A DNA stretch of 5,329 nucleotides from Candidatus Rokuibacteriota bacterium (GTDB lineage Bacteria; Methylomirabilota; Methylomirabilia; Rokubacteriales; JACPHL01): assembly GCA_016188625.1 (NCBI GenBank), contig JACPHL010000190.1, forward strand, positions 1 to 5,329. The letters are read 5' to 3'. Under the pieces are notes generated by a model. That model was not told the origin of the DNA, ran no database searches, and saw only the letters and a program-made list of their open reading frames with translations. Both the position numbers and the translations under genes were made by a program. Positions 1-5,329 of this stretch are shown in pieces. Within the stretch, counting starts at the first letter, position 1. Each line of letters begins with the position of its first letter.

Positions 1-20
1 AGGGGGGCGTCAGCCCCCCT
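1..20 (-). terminator. Terminator-like GC hairpin at the end of the operon
   Basis: The sequence is a perfect inverted repeat: an 8-base arm AGGGGGGC, a 4-base loop, and the arm GCCCCCCT. It begins about 9 bases after the TAG stop of the response-regulator gene as read on the minus strand. The placement and the strong GC stem fit an intrinsic terminator closing the transcription unit. The window ends at the base of the stem, so a following U-tract, needed for a confident Rho-independent call, cannot be seen. The two C bases at 21-22 could lengthen the stem if matched by G bases outside the window. The hairpin is symmetrical and could also serve a convergent gene to the left. Confidence 0.6.
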
Positions 21-29
21 CCGAGTGAA

Positions 30-1379
30 CTAGAGGAGGCCGTACTCCTTCAGCCGCCGGTAGAGGGTCCGGCGGGAGATCCCGAGTGCGCGCGCGGCCC
101 GGTCCTTGTCGTTCCCGTAGAGCTCGAGGGCCCGGAGGATCAACGTCCGCTCGGCCTGGGCGAGGGTCGGGAGCTCCCCGGCGGCAGGCGGGGCCTCGGG
201 GGGCCGGGCCGAGAAGGACGGCAGATCGCCGGGGGTGATCTCCCGCCCGACGCCGAGGGCGTAAGCCCGCTCCAGGAGGTTCTCCAGCTCCCTGACGTTC
301 CCCGGGAAGTCGTGGGCCATGAGCGCCGCCATCGCGGCGGGGGCGATCCCGGTCACCTCCCGGCCGAAGCGCCGGTTGAACCGATGGAGGAAGTGGGCGA
401 CCAGGGCCGGGATGTCCGCCTTGCGCTCGCGGAGCGGCGGTATATCGACCCGGACCACGTCGAGGCGGTAGAAGAGGTCCTGGCGGAGGCTCCCTTCCCG
501 GACCGCCTCCTCCAGCCGCCGGTTCGTGGCGGCGATGACCCGCACGTCCACCGCGTGGCTCTTGGCGGAACCTACGGGGCGGACCTCCTTCTCCTGGAGG
601 ACGCGGAGGAGCTTGACCTGGAGCGGGGCCGGCAGCTCGGCCACCTCGTCGAGGAAGACGGTCCCGCCGTCGGCGGACCGGAAGAGCCCCAGGGTGTCCG
701 CCACCGCGCCGGAGAAGGCGCCCCGCACGTGGCCGAACAGCTCCGACTCCAGGAGATCGGCCGGGATGGCGCCGCAGTTCACGGGGATGAACGGGCCCCG
801 GCCCCGGGGGGAGAGTCGGTGGATCCCCGCGGCCACCAGCTCCTTGCCCGTCCCGCTCTCCCCCGCGATGAGGACCGGGGAGTCCGTGGCGGCTACCTTG
901 ACCATCATCTCCTTCACCCGCGTCATCGCGGGGGAGACCCCCACCAGCTCCTCGAGACCGAGCCGCTCGCCGAGGCGGCTCCTGAGGTCGTGGACCTCCT
1001 GCTGGAGGAGGCGGCGCTCCAGGACCCGCCCGAGGAGGTGGCGGAGCTCGTCGAGGTGGAGCGGCTTGGTGAGGTAATCGTAGGCGCCGAGCTTGAGGGC
1101 CTCGACCGCGGTGGCCACCTCGGGGAAGCCGGTCATCATCACGACCTCGAGGGACGGGTCGTGACGCTTGAGCTGGCGCAGGAGCTCGATCCCGTCGGTC
1201 CCGGGCATGCGGATGTCGCAGAAGGCCGCGTCGAAGGCGCGCGCCGGGAGCAGCTCGGGCGCCTCGGCCGCCGTGCCGGCCAGGGCGACCCGGTAGCCCC
1301 AGTGCTCGAGGGCCTCGGCGAGGAGCCCCCGGATCTCGGCGTCGTCGTCCACCACGAGGACGTGCACCTGGCGCGCCAT
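30..1379 (-). CDS. NtrC-family response regulator: receiver, sigma-54 AAA+ and Fis-type DNA-binding domains
   Basis: This 449-residue protein is a cytoplasmic enhancer-binding activator that would remodel sigma-54 RNA polymerase by ATP hydrolysis. Residues 5-120 are a CheY-like receiver with acidic pocket D11-D13, phospho-acceptor D55 (in CDIRMPG), T83 and K105 (in TKP). A short helical linker follows. The AAA+ domain (about 144-372) has Walker A GESGTGKE at 173-180, the sigma-54 contact loop as GAFSGA at 220-225 (usual form GAFTGA), Walker B VFLDE at 241-245, the FYRLDV arginine-finger region near 303-308 and sensor II GNVREL at 360-365. A Pro/Ala-rich linker leads to a Fis-type helix-turn-helix at about 408-447. 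The ATG at 1379 was chosen because a G-rich stretch lies 5 bases upstream and receiver homology begins at once. A GTG two codons earlier (1385), overlapping the upstream stop as GTGA, is also possible. The start is only 2 bases past the V4R gene's stop, so translation is probably coupled. The cognate kinase is not in the window and the target promoter is unknown. Confidence 0.95.
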   Translation of the reverse strand: MARQVHVLVVDDDAEIRGLLAEALEHWGYRVALAGTAAEAPELLPARAFDAAFCDIRMPGTDGIELLRQLKRHDPSLEVVMMTGFPEVATAVEALKLGAYDYLTKPLHLDELRHLLGRVLERRLLQQEVHDLRSRLGERLGLEELVGVSPAMTRVKEMMVKVAATDSPVLIAGESGTGKELVAAGIHRLSPRGRGPFIPVNCGAIPADLLESELFGHVRGAFSGAVADTLGLFRSADGGTVFLDEVAELPAPLQVKLLRVLQEKEVRPVGSAKSHAVDVRVIAATNRRLEEAVREGSLRQDLFYRLDVVRVDIPPLRERKADIPALVAHFLHRFNRRFGREVTGIAPAAMAALMAHDFPGNVRELENLLERAYALGVGREITPGDLPSFSARPPEAPPAAGELPTLAQAERTLILRALELYGNDKDRAARALGISRRTLYRRLKEYGLL

Positions 1380-1381
1380 GC

Positions 1382-1891
1382 TCACCCCCGGCCCAGGTCG
1401 CGCACGACGAAGACGCAGCGCGGGGCGCCCGTGGCCAGGCAGTCTGTCTCCACGGCCGACGCCGTCCACCCGAGGAGCCCCTCGGCGACGCCCCCGAAGA
1501 CTCCGCGGATCAGGTGGCAGACGGGTTCGGCGGCGGGGCCGAGGGCCTCGGCGAACGGCGAGCCCGCGACCTCCAGGACCAACTCCCCCTGATCCGGGTC
1601 GAGCCGGCTGAGGGTCATGGCGCCCCAGCCGATCTCGGCGCCCATCCCGGCCATGAAGCGGACCGCCCCTTCGGGGCTCTGGCCGAACCGCTCGCGGAAG
1701 TGGGTTCCGGAGCGCACCCCCCCCTCGTACCCGGCCCGGTAGAAGACCTCGCCGGGCGGGAGGCCCGCCTCCAGCATCCCCCGGTAGATCACCGCCAGCG
1801 GCTCGGGGCGAATCAGGAGATAGCGGACCCCCTGGTAGCTGAGGGCCCCTCGGGCGGGATCGAACTCGAGCCGGGCGACGACCCCGCTCAC
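1382..1891 (-). CDS. Stand-alone XylR_N/V4R ligand-sensing domain protein
   Basis: This 169-residue protein resembles the N-terminal sensory module of XylR, DmpR and MopR but has no AAA+ or DNA-binding part. Residues 8-95 match XylR_N: an LEF...G......R.LL start, a Y51-R-A-G-Y55 segment and FMAG at 79-82. Residues 100-167 are a V4R (4-vinyl-reductase type) domain with PVCH at 123-126 and a Cys-containing end. C125, E148, C151 and C159 have the same spacing (23, 3 and 8) as the structural zinc ligands I recall for MopR/DmpR (C155, E178, C181, C189), so zinc binding is likely. Residues aligned with the phenol-contacting His106 and Trp134 of MopR are E86 and about V108, so phenol is an unlikely ligand. 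There is no signal peptide or membrane segment. The GTG start at 1891 overlaps the hyuB stop (GTGA) and has GAGG 7 bases upstream; the next in-frame ATG (codon 39) would remove conserved sequence. It is best read as a cytoplasmic small-molecule sensor acting with the regulator encoded next. A catalytic accessory role with HyuAB cannot be excluded. Confidence 0.88.
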   Translation of the reverse strand: MSGVVARLEFDPARGALSYQGVRYLLIRPEPLAVIYRGMLEAGLPPGEVFYRAGYEGGVRSGTHFRERFGQSPEGAVRFMAGMGAEIGWGAMTLSRLDPDQGELVLEVAGSPFAEALGPAAEPVCHLIRGVFGGVAEGLLGWTASAVETDCLATGAPRCVFVVRDLGRG

Positions 1892-3633
1892 CCCGCGGCC
1901 TCGCGGGGCGCCGTCTCGCGCAGCCGGGCCGTGGCCTCGGGGTCCAGCTGAAGCGTCGCCGGATCCACGACGACCCGGTAGTCGCGGCGTGCCGTCTCCA
2001 GGCTCACCTTTCCGCCCCGGACATCCAGCGCGACCAGCTCGGGGTCGCGCTCCCAGGGCGTGCCGTAGCCGCCGGCCCCCGGCAGGCGCATGGAGACCAC
2101 GTCCTCCTGGGCCAGGGTCTCCATCCCCTTCGCCTTGAGCCGCCGCTCGTCTTCGCGCCCCGGGTTCAGGATGAAGCGCCCGGGCACGCCCTCCCGCCCG
2201 CCCGAGAGGCCGAAGGGCGGGAACTCCTGGCGGTCGCCGTAGCGGGCGAGGGTGACCCGGTCGATCAGGCAGCGGATGTCCCGGCGCAGGGCCAGGCCGC
2301 CCCGCCACCGCCCCGCCCCGCCGGTGTCGGGGATGAACTCGTAGCGCTCGATCCGGACCGGGTACTCCAGCTCCGCCGCCTCGATGGGGGTGTTCATGAA
2401 GCGGGCCAGGTGGGAGTCCTGGCCGTCGCGGCCGTCCTTGCCGGGGCGCGCCCCCGCCCCGCCCCCCTGGATGTCGGTGTACACGAAGCGCTTGCCGGTC
2501 CTGGGGTGGAAGCCGGAGAAGGCCATGGTCGAGATCTGCCCGTGGCTGCCCGCCATGACCCGGTCCGGCACCACGGCGCTGAAGGCCTTCATCATCGCCT
2601 CCACGATCTTCTGCGAGGTGTTGGTCCGGGCCGCGACCGCCGCGGGCATCCGCGGGTTGACGATCAGCCCGGGGCGGGCGTGGATCCGGACCGGTCGGTA
2701 GCAGCCGGAGTTGGGCGGGCAGTGCGGATCGGTGACGGCGATGAGGGCGTAGTAGACCGCGGCGCAGGTCGTGGCCACCGGACAGTTGATGTTGCCGCGG
2801 ACCTGCTCGGCCGTCCCCTCGAAGTCCACCTCCGCCTCGTCGCCGCGCTTTTTGATGTTCACCTGGATCCGGATCGGCTGGTCCGTCACCCCGTCGTTGT
2901 CGATCCAGTCCTCGCCGCTCCAGCGCCCGTCGGGGAGGCGGCGGAGGGCCTCCCGGATCCGGCTCTCCGAGTAGTCGAGGAGCATGGCGGTGCACTTCCC
3001 GAAGACGTCCACCCCGTACTTGGCGACGATCTCCTTGAGGCGCCGGACCCCGACGAAGCAGGAGGAGGCCTGGGCGCGGATGTCCCCCAGGGTCTTGTCG
3101 GGGATGCGGATGTTGGTGGCGATGAGGCTGAACAGCTCCGCGTCCTCGCGCCCGGCCTTGTAGAGCTTCACCATGGGCAGGCGCAGCCCCTCCATGTAGA
3201 TCTCGGTCATCCCGCCGGCCACCCCGCCGGGGGCCGCCCCGCCCATATCCTGCTGGTGGGCGATCGCCCCCACCCAGCCGACCAGCTCCCGCCGGTGGAA
3301 GACCGGGGCGAAGAGCTGGAGGTCCATGACGTGCTGGCCGCCGAGATAGGGGTCGTTGGAGGCGATGACGTCGCCGTCCCGGAGGCGCTCGGGCGGGAAG
3401 CGCCGGATGACCTCCCGCATGGTGATCTCGAAGCCGGTCAGGAGCATTGGGGCGTGGTGGGCCTGGGCGATGGTGCGCCCCTGGGCGTCAAAGACCGCGC
3501 AGGTGATGTCCATGATCTCCTTGATGATGGTGGAGCGCGAGGTCCGGACCAGGGTGTAGCCCATCTCGTCGGCGACCTGCTCCAGGGCGTAGCGGAGGAC
3601 CTGCATCGTGATCGGATCGGCCTTAGCGCGCAT
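1888..3633 (-). CDS. hyuB: HyuB-type subunit, hydantoinase B/oxoprolinase/acetone carboxylase superfamily
   Basis: This 581-residue protein has the usual length for Hydantoinase_B (PF02538) and covers the whole family. It is expected to pair with HyuA in an ATP-dependent cytoplasmic enzyme. Known relatives open hydantoins or 5-oxoproline, or carboxylate acetone or acetophenone, and sequence alone does not settle the substrate. Visible marks are the N-terminal helix from residue 7 (PITMQVLRYALEQV), IKEIMDITCAVFD at 37-49, SNDPYLGG at 92-99 followed by H101 and D104, AHQQDMGG at 125-132 (potential metal ligands H126 and D129), DFEGT at 270-274, NTPIE at 414-418 and the GGAGRWRGG turn near 438-446. 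The segment after AQAHH reads APMLLTGFE where many relatives have a PVHLG-like motif. The ATG at 3633 is preferred because GAGGGAGGG lies 6 bases upstream and homology begins immediately. The frame stays open to an ATG at 3909 that overlaps the hyuA stop, but those 92 extra codons are Pro/Arg/Ala-rich and unlike HyuB. The stop overlaps the V4R gene start by 4 bases. Confidence 0.93.
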   Translation of the reverse strand: MRAKADPITMQVLRYALEQVADEMGYTLVRTSRSTIIKEIMDITCAVFDAQGRTIAQAHHAPMLLTGFEITMREVIRRFPPERLRDGDVIASNDPYLGGQHVMDLQLFAPVFHRRELVGWVGAIAHQQDMGGAAPGGVAGGMTEIYMEGLRLPMVKLYKAGREDAELFSLIATNIRIPDKTLGDIRAQASSCFVGVRRLKEIVAKYGVDVFGKCTAMLLDYSESRIREALRRLPDGRWSGEDWIDNDGVTDQPIRIQVNIKKRGDEAEVDFEGTAEQVRGNINCPVATTCAAVYYALIAVTDPHCPPNSGCYRPVRIHARPGLIVNPRMPAAVAARTNTSQKIVEAMMKAFSAVVPDRVMAGSHGQISTMAFSGFHPRTGKRFVYTDIQGGGAGARPGKDGRDGQDSHLARFMNTPIEAAELEYPVRIERYEFIPDTGGAGRWRGGLALRRDIRCLIDRVTLARYGDRQEFPPFGLSGGREGVPGRFILNPGREDERRLKAKGMETLAQEDVVSMRLPGAGGYGTPWERDPELVALDVRGGKVSLETARRDYRVVVDPATLQLDPEATARLRETAPREAAG

Positions 3634-3905
3634 GGCGAGCCCTCCCTCGATGATCTTCCCGCCCGCACGGGGGGCGTCCCGCCATAAGTCGGCGACAGAG
3701 GCTCCCGAGCGGAACGTTAAGCGGAGCGGCGCGGGTCCCCGTCGTGAGCGAGCCGGGTGGGGAAGCCGACAGGCGAGCGGAGGACAACCAGGAGGGGCCC
3801 CGCCCGGCGAGCCACTGACGGGTGCGCCGCGGAGCGTGTGGAGCGAGGGAGCCCCTGGCGCCGACGAGGGTGCGAAGCGAGGGGACGCCAGCCGAGCGCG
3901 GGCGC
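3634..3905 (-). other. 272-bp hyuA-hyuB spacer with recurring GCGAG words
   Basis: This is the only sizeable non-coding gap in the window. It carries the hyuB ribosome binding site at its downstream end. On the plus strand the word GCGAG or GAGCGAG recurs near 3746, 3773, 3842 and 3876, and related pairs such as AGCGAGGGAGCCCC and AGCGAGGGGACGCC look like diverged short repeats. CTGGCG (3855-3860) and CGCCAG (3886-3891) form a 6-bp inverted repeat with a 25-base loop. GGGGCCCC at 3794-3801 is a palindrome, but no U-tract follows on either strand. The only AT-richer spots are around AACGTT (3713-3718) and TTAT (3683-3686, minus strand); I found no convincing sigma-70 or -24/-12 promoter. The frame is open by chance through the region, giving Pro/Arg-rich sequence unlike any domain I know. 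An internal promoter or RNA processing site is possible but not shown. Confidence 0.5.
3640..3648 (-). promoter_or_regulatory. Strong Shine-Dalgarno sequence of hyuB
   Basis: On the minus strand GAGGGAGGG is followed by a 6-base spacer (CTCGCC) and then the ATG at 3633. It is the clearest ribosome binding site in the window. It decides the hyuB start against the far-upstream ATG at 3909, which has no comparable site. Confidence 0.8.
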
Positions 3906-5329
3906 TCATCGCCGGGATCGCGCGGCCTGGCGGGGTCGCGGCCGCCCGCGGAGCGCGAGCACGAGGTTCCGATACGGGTCCACGAGGGCGCCCCAGCCCG
4001 GCGGGACCACCGTGACCGAGGCCGGCTCCTCGATCAGGGCCGGGCCCGGCACCCCCTGCCCCGGGGCCAGGCGGTCGCGCTCGTAGACGGTGGTGGGGAC
4101 GAAGCCCGTGCCCGCGAAGTAGACCGGGCGCCGGGCCTTGAGGGCCCGGCCGGGCGAAGCCCCGCCGGGCCGCCCCCTGGGGAGCCGGACGGGCGGGACC
4201 CGGCCGATCGCCGCGGCCCGGACGTTGATGAACTCGGTCTCCTCATCCACGGAGCTGTAGGCGTAGACCTGCTGGTGGAGGGCGTTGAACCGGGCGACGA
4301 TCCGCTCGATCGTCCCGCGCCCCATGCGCCGGGTGCGCTCGACGGGCGTCGCCAGCTCGTAGGACTGCCCCTCGTAGCGGAGGTCCGTGGACCAGGCGTA
4401 GCGCTGCAGGGCCGGCGGGACCCGCTCGCGGGCGAGCTGGGCGCGGCCGGCCTCCTCGAGGGCGAGGAAGGCGGCGAGGAGGTCGGCCGGCTGGAGCTCC
4501 GACTGGCGCCGGGCGATGGTCCGGACGTAGTCGTGGCGGGTGTCCGAGACCAGGAGGCCGAAGGCGGAGAGCGCGGCCGGGTACGGCGGGACGACGACCC
4601 GCCGGATCCCCAGCTCGCCGGCCAGCTCGGCCGCGTGGAGCGGGCCGGCGCCACCGAAGGCGATCAGGGCGAACTCGCGGACATCCAGGCCGCGCTCGAT
4701 GGAGTTCACCCCGATCCCCTTCACCATGTTGGCGTTGACCAGCCGGATGATGCCGGCCGCGGCCTCCTCCAGGGAGAGCCCGAGCGGTTTCGCCACCCTG
4801 GTCCGGATGGCCCGCCGGGCCAGCTCGGGGTCGAGCGGCATCTCGCCGCCCAGGAAATAGGCAGGATCGACTCGGCCCAGGACGAGGTTGGCGTCGGTCA
4901 CCGTCGGCTCGCTCCCGCCGAGCCCGTAGCAGGCCGGCCCGGGGTCGGCCCCCGCCGACTGCGGCCCGACGTTCAGGACCCCGCCCTTGTCGATCCAGGC
5001 GATGGAGCCGCCACCGGCCCCGATGGTGTCGATGTCGATGATGGGGATCTTCACGGGGTAGCCCGCGAACTTCCCGTCCGAGGTGACGGTCGGGGTCCCC
5101 CCTTCGATGACGCCGATGTCGAAGCTCGTCCCGCCCATGTCCACGGTGATGAGCTTCCGGTCCCCGGTGAGCCGGCCGATCCAGGCCCCGGCCATGACCC
5201 CGCCGGCCGGCCCGGAGTTCACCGTCTTCACGGCCGCCGTCCGCGCCGCCTCCGCGGTGATGCTGCCGCCGTTGGCCTGCATGATCCTGAGGTCCACCTC
5301 GCCGTACTTCGCCGCGAGCCGCTCGAGGA
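3906..5329 (-). CDS. hyuA: HyuA-type subunit, hydantoinase A/oxoprolinase/acetone carboxylase superfamily (5' end outside window)
   Basis: About 474 codons are present and the C-terminus is complete. The usual length is near 690 residues, so about 200 N-terminal residues (the Hydant_A_N part) lie beyond the right edge. The frame runs open to the edge (codons before VDLRIMQANGG read LERLAAKYGE), so the GTG at 5297 is internal. HyuA proteins are ASKHA-fold, ATP-using partners of HyuB. Numbering from the first complete visible codon, seen are MQANGG at 16-21, NSGPAGGV near 37-44, the nucleotide-binding VDMGGTSFD at 62-70, TIGAGGGSIAWID at 101-113, GPQSAGADPGPACYG at 121-135, AFGGAGPLHAAELAGELG at 223-240, SAFGLL near 254-259 and DLRYEGQSYEL at 315-325. 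The C-terminal IEEPASVTVVPPGW segment is typical of the family. The segment IDIDTIGAGGG has Asp where relatives often have His. The TGA stop overlaps an ATG as ATGA, but the true hyuB start lies 272 bp further on. The substrate cannot be assigned from sequence. Confidence 0.93.
   Translation of the reverse strand, partial: LERLAAKYGEVDLRIMQANGGSITAEAARTAAVKTVNSGPAGGVMAGAWIGRLTGDRKLITVDMGGTSFDIGVIEGGTPTVTSDGKFAGYPVKIPIIDIDTIGAGGGSIAWIDKGGVLNVGPQSAGADPGPACYGLGGSEPTVTDANLVLGRVDPAYFLGGEMPLDPELARRAIRTRVAKPLGLSLEEAAAGIIRLVNANMVKGIGVNSIERGLDVREFALIAFGGAGPLHAAELAGELGIRRVVVPPYPAALSAFGLLVSDTRHDYVRTIARRQSELQPADLLAAFLALEEAGRAQLARERVPPALQRYAWSTDLRYEGQSYELATPVERTRRMGRGTIERIVARFNALHQQVYAYSSVDEETEFINVRAAAIGRVPPVRLPRGRPGGASPGRALKARRPVYFAGTGFVPTTVYERDRLAPGQGVPGPALIEEPASVTVVPPGWGALVDPYRNLVLALRGRPRPRQAARSRR

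Noticed and set aside
1380-1469. 30-residue N-terminal extension of the response regulator
   Set aside because: It overlaps the conserved C-terminal end of the V4R gene and is Arg/Gly/Pro-rich; receiver homology starts just after the ATG at 1379.
312-1592. 426-codon plus-strand open frame antisense to the response regulator
   Set aside because: It lies opposite clear receiver, AAA+ and Fis coding sequence, its product is Glu/Gly/Arg-rich with no recognisable domain, and long antisense frames are expected at this GC content.
1892-2995. Long N-terminal extension of the V4R frame into hyuB
   Set aside because: The translation there is low-complexity Pro/Gly/Arg sequence overlapping well-conserved HyuB code; V4R homology begins right at the GTG at 1891.
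2410-3687. 425-codon plus-strand open frame antisense to hyuB
   Set aside because: It is a compositional shadow of the HyuB frame, rich in Asp, Val, Gly and His with no domain signature and no credible ribosome site.
3794-3801. GGGGCCCC palindrome as a hyuA terminator
   Set aside because: It has no loop and no following T-run on the minus strand, and lies over 100 bases past the hyuA stop, so it is more likely a chance GC palindrome.
3871-3891. Possible -24/-12 sigma-54 promoter (minus strand TGGCGTCCCCTCGCTTCGCA)
   Set aside because: The distance between the GG and GC dinucleotides is one base off the required spacing, and the flanking bases do not fit the consensus.
1-5329. CRISPR arrays, tRNA or rRNA genes, insertion sequences
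   Set aside because: No regularly spaced repeats, tRNA-like cloverleaf, rRNA segments or transposase signatures were seen on either strand.

Overview
The window is very GC-rich, densely coded DNA, and every supportable gene lies on the minus strand, so transcription runs from the right edge to the left. It suggests a free-living, high-GC bacterium that uses sigma-54 regulation. The style (HyuA/HyuB pairs, NtrC-like regulators, GC-rich spacers with recurring GCGAG words) recalls uncultured soil lineages such as Rokubacteria/Methylomirabilota or some Desulfobacterota. That placement is a weak inference, because no taxonomic marker gene is present.

Layout in the direction of transcription. First (right edge to 3906) is the C-terminal two thirds of a HyuA-type subunit (hydantoinase/oxoprolinase/acetone-acetophenone carboxylase superfamily), whose 5' end lies outside the window. 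A 272-bp spacer follows, GC-rich and with repeated GCGAG-type words. Then comes hyuB (3633-1888), the partner subunit, with a strong Shine-Dalgarno sequence. Its stop overlaps by 4 nt the GTG start of a 169-residue protein (1891-1382) that matches the sensory domain of XylR/DmpR/MopR regulators (XylR_N plus V4R) as a stand-alone polypeptide. Two nucleotides after its stop begins an NtrC-family response regulator (1379-30: receiver, sigma-54 AAA+, Fis helix-turn-helix). A perfect 8-bp GC hairpin at 1-20 follows the last stop and probably ends the unit.

Working model (inference): HyuAB is an ATP-dependent enzyme acting on a cyclic amide or a ketone/aromatic ketone. The V4R protein senses a small hydrophobic or aromatic compound. 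The sigma-54 activator drives transcription of this or a related operon. The most notable point is that the sensor and AAA+ modules, fused in XylR/DmpR, are here separate, translationally coupled genes, and the AAA+ protein carries a phosphorylatable receiver instead. The zinc-binding residues of the DmpR/MopR sensor are kept with exact spacing, while the phenol-contacting residues are not, which points to a different ligand. No histidine kinase is visible in the window.
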